A DNA stretch of 64,000 nt from Euphorbia lathyris (Eukaryota; Streptophyta; Magnoliopsida; Malpighiales; Euphorbiaceae): positions 105,862,807 through 105,926,806 of the forward strand of contig NC_088910.1 in assembly GCF_963576675.1 (NCBI RefSeq). Direction: 5' to 3'. A program made the translations under genes and the position numbers. The notes beneath the pieces were generated by a model, which saw only the letters and a program-made list of their open reading frames with translations, ran no database searches and was not told where the DNA came from. Below are positions 34,701 to 46,491 of the stretch, piece by piece (the stretch's first letter is position 1; each line of letters opens with the position of its first letter).

Positions 34701-36219
34701 GCCTCTTGTGGATGCAATAAAGAAATTTAAGGTTGCTCAAAATGCCCTAGCACAGGTTGCATGGAATTTTGTAAATGATGGGTATGACAAATTGCTACTT
34801 TAGTCTATATCCGCTTTTTATTTATTGTCTCTTCTTGATCGGGGAGATGCGGCATGTGCAGACTGCGCACATCTCTTTGCTTGCAATTTAAGCCCCACCA
34901 CATTGCGGCAGGGGCCATTTTCCTGGCTGCAAAGTTCCTCAAAGTAAAGCTCCCATCAGATGGTGAGAAAGTCTGGTGGCAAGAGTTCGATGTCAGCCCA
35001 CGCCAATTGGAGGGTTGGTGTTTTACCTTTCTTTTATATATATAAAATAAATGGATATAATAACATTTGCTGTTTACTTAAATTACATGTACCTATGGAT
35101 TTTCTCAGAAGCATGTTTGCTTCCTTCTTTCTCTCTCACCCTTCATTAACCCCATCATGGAAAAAAAGGGGTGGGGTAAGTGGGTGGGCATTGTTGGGAG
35201 GAAGAATCTGAGCCTGATGTGAACTAAAGAAATATGAAACGAGTTAGTTAATAGTTATGGAAATTTTTGTTAGGTTTACTTTAACTGTGAACTTTTATCG
35301 TGCAGAGGTAAGTAATCAGATGCTGGAACTTTATGAACAGAACCGATTACCTCCTCCTACTAACAATGAAGCTGAAGAAAGCACCTTAAGTGGGGTCACT
35401 CAGCAAACCACACCCAAAGATTCATCTGGCAAGGAAGAGCATGCAGTGACCAATAGTCATTCTCAGGCTGGAGGCATTACTTCAAGACCTGAAACCTCCA
35501 AGTCAATGTCACATGCGGATAATCCTGGTGGAGCTCAAAGAACTAGGCATGCTCAGGCAAATGAGTATGCTAGTGAGGAGATGAAAAGTGCCTCTGATCA
35601 CAACTCGGATGGTGAAGCCAAAGATAGCATCGATTCTGAAATAGATACAGTGTTTGGCTATGATGCTCGGGAAGCTCAAACTGCGTCAAGGATTACATCC
35701 CATGGAAAAGAAGATGAAGAAAGGAATTCCACTAGAAGTGAAATAAGTGAAGCTGGGGAATTAAAAGACAAACATTTTGGCCGAAGCTTGGGAAGTAGAG
35801 AAGGTACACTTGGTCAGTCACCCCAAGATGCTATTAAAAGGATTGACAAAGACAAGGTAAAAGCAGCATTGGAGAAACGGAAGAAGTCTCGGCGGGATAT
35901 AACTCGGAAAACTGACTTCTTGGATGAGGATGATCTGATTGAGAGAGAACTGGAGGCTGGTATCGAGCTAGCTGCTGAGAGCGAAAAGAATAAGAGCGAT
36001 AGGAGGCAAAACTTGTCTAGGTCCTTGGAGAGGCAAGAACATGAGAAATATCAAGAGGATGCAGGGGATAGAGAACAGCAAGGAATGCAGGAGCAATTAA
36101 GATATAAGTCAGATTTCAACCATGTTGAAGGAGGAGAAGTTCCAGATAACATTGACAAAAGTTTCCACTCCCCAAAATCAAACAACCGTAAACGGAAGGT
36201 ATGGAGCTCAGTAGACTAA
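31757..36219 (+). CDS. CYCT1: Cyclin-T (CYCT1-like), partner of CDK9-type kinase
   Basis: Six coding exons: 31757-31974, 33243-33324, 33591-33725, 34606-34781, 34862-35013, 35306-36219. All introns are GT..AG and phases match, giving 558 residues. Exon 1 has [20 protein letters not shown] and [16 protein letters not shown]; exons 2-3 the first cyclin fold ([37 protein letters not shown]); exons 4-5 the second ([68 protein letters not shown]). Exon 6 is a long charged tail with basic clusters ([16 protein letters not shown]) that may be nuclear signals. The family forms P-TEFb with CDK9/CDKC and promotes transcription elongation in the nucleus. The donor of intron 5 (GTTGGT) is weak. The TAA at 36217 seems premature: homologous tail sequence continues downstream. 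Intron 3 holds a hAT MITE. Confidence 0.95.
33895..34511. mobile_element. hAT-type element in intron 3 of the cyclin-T gene (617 bp)
   Basis: Ends CATAGTTGTGAAAGGTGCAC and (reverse complement) CATAGTTGTCAAAGGGTCAG, with a perfect 8-bp duplication AGGCTCTC (33887-33894, 34512-34519). GC-rich arms (CCTAGGCGCATTGCTCAGGC; GGCGCGCACCTGACTC) surround an AT-rich middle. The minus strand of 34,230-34,340 encodes a short acidic stretch ([15 protein letters not shown]), perhaps a remnant of a transposase C terminus. Confidence 0.9.
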
Positions 36220-36365
36220 ACATCTGAGGGCAGCCTTCGAAATGATTATGCTCCAGGTGCCCATCATTATGATAATCATGACTACTTAGAAGACCGTAGC
36301 TGAGCTGAGCTCTTGGTTATGGTGAGAGGGATCATAAAAGGCATGTACCAGGAAATCACCTGTGA
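36220..36365 (+). pseudogene. Decayed former C-terminal coding end of the cyclin-T gene
   Basis: Past the TAA, the same frame stays open to a TGA at 36301-36303 and reads NDYAPGAHHYDNHDYLEDR; then another frame (36312-36365) reads LGYGERDHKRHVPGNHL and stops. Plant cyclin-T1 proteins end in this kind of sequence (an HH/DH-rich stretch, EDR, then LGYxERDHKRH). So about 45 former residues now lie in the 3' UTR after a nonsense change and a later shift. Confidence 0.6.
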
Positions 36366-37389
36366 GAGGCGTGACTTTTCTGGGGAACACATAAATTTGG
36401 AATGCTCGTAATTTTTAGCTGTTATTTATCCTGAGGTGAGAGAGAACAGTAGCGGGTATAATCTATTTTTTAAGTTTGGATTATTTGCGCCAAACTTTTG
36501 TCACTTGCATGAAATTTGTGAGAATGGCATGAGATTTATCGAAGTTATAAAGCGACCGGATTCCTCCTGTTAGTATCCAGAATGTTTTGAGATCTTATCC
36601 TTGTATAAAAGTGATGTTATTTTTGTAGAGTTATGGTCATACATAGAGAAACTAGTGATTCAGGAGTTTTTAGTCATATTTAATTACCCCCCTTGTTTAT
36701 TTCATGCTTTTTTCAATTGGAAGGTAAATTCGAATTGTTCAAACATGATATTAATGTCTTTCAATATAAGAATTGTCACAGAAATAGCCGATAGTTATGT
36801 GACTTTTCACTGTAATGTTTTTATATATTGAAAGAGATTTTCGGGTATATCATTATTCTTATTCAAACGCTTAGAAATAATATCTCCGTACTGTTTTCAT
36901 ATCCTAGGTGAACAGAACAGCTTGAGCTGTTGAGTTTTGCCTATTCTTCCTTATTCTCCTTGTATTTGTTTAATTACTTGTCAAATAGTGATCTCGAATA
37001 ACAAATAACAAATTAATTGTATGAGTTGGCTTTAGTTTTCTAAGCTTTGTGAGAAGTTATGGGGCAATCCTCCTATGTTGTCTGCAGCTAATTTTTTTAG
37101 TTACCTTAAAAACTATTGTACATGCTTCAAAGATGAATGACTATAACCGTGACGCTTAATATAAAGATGAATGCCACTCTTTGTTCAGATATTCTATCTC
37201 AACGCTATCCATTTAGACTATATGGTTACGATCATTTCACAAAATACAATAGATTTGCTAAATTGTGTGCGAATCTCAACATGAAAAGCACTAAAGGTAG
37301 TAAATAATTCTGAGCAATATTTCATAAGATAAAGATAATTAACACGAGAAATAATCATCAACAAAGGTTAGAAAATAATGAAAAGCAAG
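36366..37389. other. 3' UTR of the cyclin-T gene and intergenic DNA
   Basis: The early part is presumably 3' UTR; I cannot place the poly(A) site. The rest is AT-rich, without a recognised gene. Confidence 0.4.
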
Positions 37390-37764
37390 TTTGGACGCTG
37401 TTGATATCCATTCTGTTCGGGGTAACTGTGAGCACAAATTTTTTCAACCTCAAAGATATGTCCATTGTTAAACTTGAGCTATAGCTTGATCCGGAAAAAT
37501 GGCCACATCACAGTACAAAGGCCGATCAGCCTTAACTGAAATTCCATGAAAGGCTGACCGGCCTTGATCCTAGAAAACATGGGGTTTGACAGGCAATTGT
37601 AGCCGTGTCAAATCCCCTTTTTTCCTTCTATAAATGGGTGTGGCGCATCAGCGTAGAGGAGATGATTTTTTTTTTTGCAGAGATTTGAGATTCACTACTC
37701 ATTATTCACAAAGATTCAGAAAAGAGAGAGAGAGAGGGGAAATAAAAAAAAGAAAGAAAAAAGT
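37390..37764 (+). promoter_or_regulatory. Promoter-like stretch split by Sirevirus B
   Basis: TATAAATGG at 37,629-37,637 follows a region with the inverted pair GGCCGATCAGCC and GGCTGACCGGCC (37,521-37,563), and is followed by a leader-like AG-rich stretch. The original sequence continues beyond the retroelement at 57,772. It could be an LTR or the 5' region of the CACTA element; neither is proven. Confidence 0.3.
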
Positions 37765-39097
37765 GTTGGTCCCTTATAACAGTGCAAGTATAGTTCCAAA
37801 GGGGGGTTAGGAACTATTTAAACTTTTTCTTAAGTTTGGGCAAACTTCTTTTCTTAAGAGAAAAGGTTTTAACAGCGGCGCTGAGTGATCAGTAAGATAC
37901 TGGCTTAGTCAACTGGTGACTAGGTCAGTTTCTTGACTTGAGTCAGGAGATAGCACTTAAAGTCTATTCCTGAGCTCAGATGTTCGATGCGCACAACTCA
38001 GCTTGACCTTTTTACTTGGTCAGTTTTGGTTATTTAAGCAAGCAATATATATAAGGAGTTTAAGGTAAGAAATACGTTACTCAGCAGATTTATCCAGGTT
38101 CGGCTTCTTCTAAGCCTACGTCCTGTCCCCGGAACACGTTCCGAGATTTCAAATCCTCTACTGAGCTCTTTAAAGGTAGAGCCTCAAACCTTTTACAATC
38201 TTAGCAACTGAGTATAACAAGAGTACCTTCCTCTATACCTCTACTCAATCCTAATCTCTTGCTGAGTACTATAACCGAGTACTCAGCCTCTCCTTTCTAA
38301 TCTCTAGAAATGATAAGTGTTTGTCCTAAACAATGATTTGCTAAGACACCTTAGATGATTAAATAATCACTCTAGACTTTTACACAAAATATATTGAATG
38401 TAGTGTAAGATTGCTTTGCTTTTTGCTTGCAGAACTTTGCGTAGAGATTTGGTCAGCGTAATGGCTTGATCAAGTTCTGTAAGTGTTGAAGCATCTGATG
38501 GCACTCTATTTATAGAGACGTCTAGGCATCGGTCATTTCGAATTTCGAAATAACCGTTGGAGGGAAACGGCTTCCTGTCGTTGTCATCCTGACTTGCTCA
38601 GAGCTCTCGGCCAATCAGATTTGTGTATCTTCTGTTCTCGGTCAGCTCAACAGAATGTTTCTCCTTTTATGGTAAAGTCAACTAGATAGCATACTGTGTC
38701 ATCTGAACTTTACCCAAAGTAGAAATACTTTGTCTGGAAGTTTTCCTTAGCCAGCTGCTGTCTTGTACGTTTGTCGAATCTACTCAGCAGCTTCATCTTG
38801 AAGTTGTTCCCGAAGGTCTTCTAGATCCTTCTTACGCTGAGTTGCGTTCTGTCCAAAGTGACAACGTTTTGACAAACGCGGGCCGAGTAATACTAAGTTG
38901 TTTGACTTGGGCTTTGACACTTGTATTGGGCTTGGGCCTTTTAATTCTTGTGTCTTATAAACAATTTAACTCAACATTGAACAAACACATTAGTAGAATA
39001 AATCAAAGCATTTAAACTTAGTGTGTTTAGAATATGTATTTTAATTATACTTAAACAATTTTGTCAAATCAAAATTATGTGGAAAGGTGTTTCAACA
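37765..39097 (-). repeat. 3' LTR of Sirevirus B
   Basis: TG...CA ends, 1333 bp, same length as its partner. Minus-strand TATA box at 38,504-38,514. Confidence 0.95.
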
Positions 39098-39197
39098 AAC
39101 TCCCCCATTTTAATGTTGGCAAAACTATTCAGCGAGGAACTCAGTATTGAGCTCCCCCATGATAGTTGACCTATTATACTTAGCAAACTCCCCCGTA
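39098..39197 (-). other. Three polypurine tracts of Sirevirus B
   Basis: GGGGGAG tracts on the minus strand at 39098-39110, 39151-39160 and 39184-39197, in the same order and spacing as copy A. Confidence 0.85.
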
Positions 39198-39627
39198 AGG
39201 GTTGAGCTACTGACTTAGTTTTACTCTAAACATTTACAGGTTTAATCGAGTAAGTCTAAGGTCAGTTTTCAAATATAGGTCAGCTATTTACTCAATATTA
39301 AGCGGAAGGTTTAAATATTTAGAGTGCGCTGAGTAATTTGTTGTTCAATGAGTTCTTAAAAGACAATGTTTTATAAACACATAGGTCAATGTCAAACATG
39401 TTATCAGCATTTGATTCAATCATAAGTTTCATAAGTATTAGACATAGCTGATTTAATTGAAGATACATAATGACTCAGTACACATCAACATATATCATAA
39501 CCCAGGGATAGAATGAAAGATGCAGATATGATATATTGATATCGGTAGTCAGTGTTTACAAAAGAAAAACTTAAAGACAAGGCATATAGATTACATCATA
39601 CTTAGTCTATACTGAGCTAGCCTATTT

Positions 39628-42444
39628 CTATTTCCTTTTCTTTTGTTGGGACTGACTAGACCCATGTTGTGTTCTTGCTGGTGTTCTCGCTTGTTCTTTC
39701 TCCCCCGTTTTGTCAGCATCGGGAGGAGGAATCCTAAAGCTGTCGGTTAAGACAGCCCTGGTCAGTTCGTTGGACAGCGCTTTAAGGCGGTCAGCGCTTT
39801 CATTTACACCATCAAAAATGGCAACACCCTGATTGGAGACTTCATCAGGTATATTGAGGTTGGCAGCGCTGATCATAAAGCTTCAGACTTACCAATCCAT
39901 ATAAGTGCATCAGTCAGTCCAGCAATGACTTGATGAAAGGTTTTGAGTAGGTAGGTGTCAAAGTACTGACGCTGAACATTTGTGTGACGGATGTGATTGA
40001 AGGTTTGCCTTGTGATAGACAACATCTCGTTTTGTTTCATTTGGTCAGTGTCCATCTCCTGCTTGTTCAGATTTAGCAATCGAACAGCTTCACCAATTTG
40101 CTCCACTGAGCACTGAGAGTAAGAGACCATTTTCTCATTTGTCTTGAGTTGCTCGGTGTGAAGCTGAGCAAAGAGCATCTTGACCTCAGCAGAGGTTGCA
40201 TAGCCTTGGTTCGCAGCTGACAAGTTTTGAACTTGTTGTTGTAGAGAATTCAAGTGTTGAACGATTGTCAGCTGGATCTCAGCCAGCTTGGCGATGGCGT
40301 CCTGCTTAGTTTGCTGTGTTTGATAAGTGATGATGATGTTCAGCAAGTCCTTGAATCCCTTAACTTCGTTGAGAAGCTGAGTGACCTGGGAAAGCTGAGT
40401 AGTCTCAATAGATGAAGACCCAGCAGCAAGAGGAGTGGATTGTTGAAGGTTTTTGATCAATGCTTGAACTGAGTCGATTATCCTTTTACCGGACTCAGTG
40501 GCATTCAGATAGCTTTGAGAGCCTTCAGTGACATCAGTGTGACCGGTAGGAAGAGGAGTCAAAGGAATGACATGGTCAGTGACTGGAATGGTGTTTTCAA
40601 TCTGCACTTGGTTCATATGAGTACGAGTGTGATCGGCATATAGATGAGTTGGAGAAGTAGCAACGCGAATACTGTCAGTGTTGACGGGGGCGGATATGTT
40701 TGGAGTCAGCACCATGCTTGGAATAATAGCATTTACAGTAATCGGCTCAACTTGACTGGTTGAGTTTGCGGAAGCACTTAAGTCGGCATGTTCCTGTTGA
40801 GAAGAAACAGAGGCTTGCTTTTCTATAGATGCCGCAGGTTTTCTACCAACAAATTTGAGTTTTAAGGCAGAAGGGTCTTTCGTTGGTTGTTGAACGGCAA
40901 AGGTAGGAAAAGTTGATAGTTCAACGGGAGTCTCACTGACTTCTTTCTGACTTGCCTTGATGAGTTTTCTTCTTCGAGGAGGAGTAGGAGGTTTGTCAGC
41001 TTGAATAGACTCTCCTGAGTGAGAAGGAGAGGTTTCTTCCTGATCATGATGAGGATGGTCAGCTTGCTTTTGGACTTGATCAACATTGTGTTGGTCAAGT
41101 TCTTGCTCTTCTCTAGCAGCCAACCCAGTATTGGCGTGCTCAGCTTCGATTTCACTAGCTGTCTCCTCGGAGTCAGCATCATCATTGTTCTCATCATCGT
41201 CTTCAGAATCCCCATCCAATTCTTCCTCAACTTGTGCAATGAACTGGTCGTCCAAATGCACCTCATCTTCTTGTTCCTCAGACACAGTTCCTAAACATTG
41301 TGTGTAGTGAGAGTCACTAGGCACAACGATGTTAGTAGGAATAGCATCGAGGGGAGTCAGTGTAGAAGACTTCTTCTTCTTCTGAGGTTGCTCATTAGTG
41401 TCCTCAGTTTCAGGCTCATCTTGCCTGCTCCTTTTTTCAGCTGACTTAGCAGCTGACTTCTGCCTCTTAGCTGGAGACTCAGCATCATGTGAGGTAGTCT
41501 CAACAGCTTTCCTTTTTCGGGAAGCTGGGGCCTTAGTACTTCTTCCTTTCTGTGGGATAACAGTTCCCTCAGCAGCAGCTTTACCTTTCTTCAAAGGCTG
41601 ACCGAACTTCAACGCTCTCAGCGAAGCCGCTGTGATCTCAGATCCTCTAGCTGTTTCTTCATCTGTCAGGTCTACCTGATGATCAATGAGGATCCTGGTG
41701 ATGAGCGATCCTAGCCTCAGCGTGCCAGTACTGCGTTGGAAGCCAGCGATAAGGAATACTGGCATGTTGATCGGTTTGTACGTCAGCATATGCCAGATAA
41801 AGCATTGTTCGAAGTTCGTTGCTGAGGTAGTGCAGTTGATCTTCGGATAGATAAAGTAACTCAGTAGATAATGAGCCATCTTCTGGTGCTGACCCATAGA
41901 TGAAGCTGAGACTTCTCCTGAGTGGCCCTCAGGTTTGCAGAAGTTGACCTCGTACCCAGTACCATCCTGATCTCCTTAGCCTTGCTCCCTCAGTCTTTAA
42001 CTGGAGAAAATTTCCTAGGTAGAGAGGGTTGACGAAGATGGTTTTCTCTTTCACTACTGTTACCAGATAGTCCTGGTTGTCGTCAACAACATGAAGGTTG
42101 TGGTAAAACTCCCTTACAAGGTCAGGGTAAGTAGAATCCCTAATTGAAAATAACCCAGTCCATCCATTTTATGAAATCCACTCATAGAAGGGCTGTTCGT
42201 TTTGTACGAAGGCTTCAGATACCCATCTTGAGGGCTCAACCTTCCATTCGCGGACGTTTTCGAAAACCTTTGTATAGGTCATGACTTTTTCAGGCTTTCC
42301 CTTACCAGAGGAGGTTTGGCCAGTTTTTCCTTTGCTCGGAGAGGTGACCTTGGTGGATTCCGGCATAGAGGTTTGCCTGGAAGTTTCATCGGAGCTGGGC
42401 TTAGAGTGGCCAGCACCGGAGATGTTGAAGGTAACTTTAGTCAT
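39628..42444 (-). pseudogene. Sirevirus env-like ORF, copy B, multiply broken
   Basis: Same gene as 14630-17467. The first 91 codons end at a stop near 42167 (just after YEWIS). The next segment has a frame break near 41,975, and the main open stretch 41897-39873 carries the NFEQCFIWHML domain end, basic then acidic middle and coiled-coil-like tail. A small deletion near 39,880 shifts the last 80 codons (39876-39628, PPPDADKTGEKEQ). Compared with copy A the acidic middle differs by short in-frame length changes, typical of low-complexity sequence. Confidence 0.8.
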
Positions 42445-42557
42445 AGTTCTGGAGAAGAAGGTATGGAAATCTTAGAGAGAGAGAGTGTTTGGTGAGAAAG
42501 CTTTCTTTGCCTTAGTGATTCGATAATCGTAAAGAATAAAAAATGGGGAATTACCCA

Positions 42558-42566
42558 TTATTTATA
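42558..42566 (-). promoter_or_regulatory. TATA-like box upstream of env-like ORF, copy B
   Basis: The minus strand reads CTCTATAAATAATGG about 122 bases before the env-like ATG at 42444, the equivalent position to the box in copy A. Confidence 0.45.
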
Positions 42567-42923
42567 GAGGTGAGGTGTGGTGTGGATTTTATCGAATCCA
42601 TGTGTCAGTTTTGCCTTGGGATTGTCAATCGACAAAGATCCTGGCATTTATGACACATACGGCGTATACGTCATCCTAGAGGCTATACGCGTGCTATTGC
42701 ATTTATTCTAACGGATCTAACACTCAGCATTTAGAATACTAAGCATTTGATATTCTGAGTGGTCAGTATTGCATAAACGAATGATTTCTAAGTTTAAACT
42801 AACTTACTCAGTGTGCAAATTTACTCAGTATTTGCTGTTCAATTAATTTTAATGAGTACACAGCAAAAACAATCATTCAGCATAGTAATTCACTCAGCAT
42901 GCATATTCATTTAGTTCAGGATT

Positions 42924-45409
42924 TTACTGAAGAGGATTAAACATACCAATAGCTTCTCTCAGTATGCTGAACTGCTCACGGGCCAGTGGCTTCGTGAAGA
43001 TATCCGCAAGCTGCTCGTCCGTTGGGACAAAGGTCAGCTTTATCTCACCTTTGAGTACATGGTCTCTAATGAAGTGATGTCTGATGCTGACATGCTTCAT
43101 TCTGCCGTGTTGAATTGGGTTCTTTGAAAGATCAATTGCACTTTTGTTGTCACATTTGACTTCAATTGTCTTTATTTGAACACCATAGTCTTCAAGCTGT
43201 TGCTTAATCCATAGGACTTGAGCAACACAATGACCAGCAGCAATGTACTCAGCTTCAGTGGTAGACAAGGCTACTGACGCCTGCTTTTTACTGAACCAGG
43301 ATACAAGATAGCTTCCTAAGAAGTGACATCCTCTAGAGGTGCTTTTATGTTCCAGCTTATCCCGTCCATAGTCAGCGTCAGTGTATCCGATGAGTGTGAA
43401 ATCATGAGTATTGGGATACCATAAACCTGCATTCATTGAGCTTTGCAAATATCTAAGGATTCTTTTTACAGCAATGTAATGAGATTCCTTAAGGTTAGAT
43501 TGATATCTAGCACAGTAGCATACTGAGAACTGAATATCCGGTCTGCTTGCTGTTAAGTAAAGTAGAGAGCCTATCATACCTCGATATAATTTGCTGTCTA
43601 CTGACTTACCATTCTCGTCAGCGCATAGGACAGTGTCAGTGCCCATAGGAGTGGATATTGGCTTGCAATTTTCCAAATCATATTTCTTTAATATCTCCTT
43701 GGCATATTTGGCTTGACTGATGAAGATGCCGTTCTTTCCTTGTTTAATTTGAAGACCGAGGAAGAAGTTGAGTTCTCCCATCATGGACATTTCAAACTCA
43801 GTCTACATTTGTTTGCTAAACTCCTTGCACATTGATTCGTTAGTTGCACCAAATATTATATCATCAACATAAATTTGGGCCAGCAGGGTATCTTTACCCT
43901 TTCTCTTAATGAATAAGGTTGTATCAGCTTTGCCCCTGACATAATTTCTAGTCAGCAGGAAACTGGTCAGCCACTCATACCAAGCACGTGGTGCTTACTT
44001 GAGGCCGTACAGAGCCTTTTTGAGTTTGTAAACGTGGTTTGGGAATTTAGGGTCCTCAAAACCTGGAGGTTGATTAACATAAACCTCCTCGTTTATAACT
44101 CCATTAAGAAATGCACTTTTGACATCCATTTGGAATAATTTAAAGTTCATGTAAGATGCATATGCACATAATATCCTAATAGCTTCTAGCCTTGGCACTG
44201 GGGCAAAGGTCTCACCGTAGTCAATACCTTCTTGCTGACTGTAGCCCTGAGCTACAAGCCTTGCTTTGTTCCTGACTACATTCCCTTGTTCATCCATCTT
44301 GTTCCTGAAGACCCATCTTGTTCCAATGGTCTTTTGACTCTTTGGATGAGGCACTAGCTCCCATACATCGTTTCTTCTGAATTGATCGAGCTCCTCTTGC
44401 ATTGCGTTCATCCAGAATTCATCTTCCTCAGCATCAGCGAAGTTCTTAGGTTCCTGTACTGAGACGAAGGCTACATTGCTGAGGTACTTCCTGAGTTGAT
44501 TCCTCGTCATTAGGGTATTTCCAGCAGAATCAAGGATTGCACTTTCTGAGTGCCCTCTTGGAATCCTTATCTCTTTAGGTAGATTTATGTCTTGTGCTGT
44601 CTGTGTTTCAACAATCTCTGCAGAAGTAGATGTGTCAGTAAAAGTAATCTTAGGTTCACTCTTACTCTTGGTCAGCCTTTTCGTGAATGACTCAGTAGCT
44701 GGTTCTTGGTCAGCAGTTACTGAGTGTGGATCATCTTCGGTCAGCGGCTGGTATCTACCTGCAGGGTTAGTTTCGTCGAACTCCACATGTACTGACTCTT
44801 CTAGAACTTGAGTTCGCTTATTAAAAACTCTGTATGCTTTGCTGTTTGTTGAGTAGCCCAAAAAGATAGCCTCATCAGCTTTTGAGTCAAACTTTGCTAA
44901 ACTATCTTTGGTATTTAAAATAAAACATTTACAGCCAAAGGCACGAAAGTATCCAATGTTGGGCTTTCATCCTTTCCAAAGTTCATAGGGGGTTTTCTTT
45001 AATATAGGTCTAACTAGAGCCCTATTAAGAATATAGCACGCTGTGTTAACAGCCTCTCCCCAAAAATACTTTGGAAGCCTATGCTCATCCAGTATTGTCC
45101 TGGCTATTTCAACCAGAGTTCTGTTCTTCTAGTACCATCAAATATAACTTTTCTCCCATTGTCACATAGCTGAGCTACGCTGAGTAAGTTATATTTGAGT
45201 CCGCTGACTAGGGAGACATATTCAATAGTAGGATTACCTCCAATGGTTCCTGACCCTACTATCTTACCCTTCTTGTTGTCTCCAAAACTTACACTTCCTC
45301 CTCGTTTACGCTCAAACGTGATGAACTGAGTTTCATCACCAGTCATATGCCTCGAGCATGCGCTGTCAATATACCACATCTTTGACTTCTCGGCACATCT
45401 CAGGCTTAC
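42924..45409 (-). pseudogene. Sirevirus pol, copy B, integrase deleted
   Basis: From 45409 the frame gives the protease ([14 protein letters not shown]) and then hits a deletion junction at about 45,129: about 640 bp present in copy A (20158-20795) are missing, removing the integrase zinc region and most of its catalytic core. The rest is the integrase C terminus, reverse transcriptase (44861-43795) and RNase H (43790-42924, TDADYGRD, TEAEYIAA). Stops are TGA near 44,968, TAA near 43,997 and TAG near 43,805, each where copy A has CGA, CAA and CAG. Confidence 0.88.
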
Positions 45410-45999
45410 CTGCATTGTAACTAGTTACTTTTAGGTACCCAATTCTTTTTGGGTCCTTGCTTGTTAGGTGCAACAGGTAAAGCATCATATTTTATTTTAT
45501 GGCGACATACTTGGACAGTATGGCCATTCTTTCCACAGAAGTCACAGCTGACCTTCTGTTTAGGATGTTTCACTGACTTGTCGGCACCCCAGTGTTGAGC
45601 GTGCCAGCACACCTTAGTGGTGTGTCCTTTCTTCCCACAAAAGTCACACTGGACTTTTCGCTGGGGATTCCATCTCTGCTGAGTACCTTGGTACTGAGTT
45701 CTCAGAGGAATGTTTCTTTTATTTGGAACCATTAGTTGGTTCTCGATAGTTGTGACGTCCTTTCTCAGTTTCTTTGAAACTGATTGGACTTCAGAGACAG
45801 ACTCATGTATGATCTTCATGTTATCATGCAGAGTTGAATTGTCCTGAAGAAGGAATCTGAGGTCACTCAGTTTGACCTCTTCCACTTCGTCACAGCGCCT
45901 GCTGAGTGCTCTAACTTTCTTATTACACTTCTTGACAAGTGTGTAGAGATCACTCAGGGCATTAACCATATCGTTTCTGAGCTGGGGAAGAGTAATTAC
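45410..45999 (-). other. Candidate 590-base retained intron between gag and pol, Sirevirus B
   Basis: On the minus strand it begins AATGAG/GTAATTACTC and ends TACAATGCAG/GTAAGC. Copy A has AATGAG/GTAAGC at the same place, that is, the segment is exactly absent. Unspliced, it extends Gag by about 190 residues with a possible coiled coil (KKCNKKVRALSRRCDEVEE) and two CCHC knuckles (CDFCGKKGHTTKVC and CDFCGKNGHTVQVC), then stops at 45421-45423. Its length is not a multiple of three, so only removal joins Gag to Pol in frame. The short repeat AGGTAA at both ends also allows a simple deletion in A. Confidence 0.55.
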
Positions 46000-46491
46000 C
46001 TCATTTAATTGCTCCTCGTCATCTGATGCGACGGATAAGTCAGCATGCTCAGAACCGCACGGCTCAGCAAGTTCGTCAGCCATGAAGCATATCTTCGCTG
46101 ACTCGGTGGCCTCAGTTTCTGTAGATGAAGACTCATCACTGTCGCTCCATGTAGCCACCATTGCCTTTTTGCCGCTCTTCTTGTCTTTCCTCAGTGTGGG
46201 GCAGCTTGACTTAATATGGCCGGTTTGATGGCACTCAAAGCATGTAATGGGCTTTGAGCTGTCCTTTTTGTATTTGCTGTCGCTTGAGTCAGCCTTATAC
46301 TTATCAAACTTTCTGTAAGGCTTCTTAGAATATTTGTCATTCTTCCTGAACAGCCTTTTCATCTTCCTTGTGAACATAGCCATCTCCTCATCATCAGTTG
46401 AGCTCCCGTCAGTCGAGTCAGCTTTCATGACAAGAGATTTCTGCTTCTTGTCTTCAGATTTTTCCTTCACCTCAAAGTTTTTCATAGATAT
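45421..46491 (-). pseudogene. Sirevirus gag, C-terminal part, copy B
   Basis: Continuation of gag after the nested element C. It encodes a lysine-rich linker, the first knuckle [14 protein letters not shown], an acidic stretch (SDDEEQLNE), a helical region with coiled-coil character, two further knuckles of the CDFCGKxGH type, and a basic end (KKNWVPKSN) before TAG. Three knuckles in total, against one in copy A. Gag packages the element RNA and forms the particle. Confidence 0.85.

Noticed and set aside
37690..37700. CACTACTC as the 5' end of the CACTA element
   Set aside because: No matching inverted end, no subterminal repeats, and only the five-base core fits.
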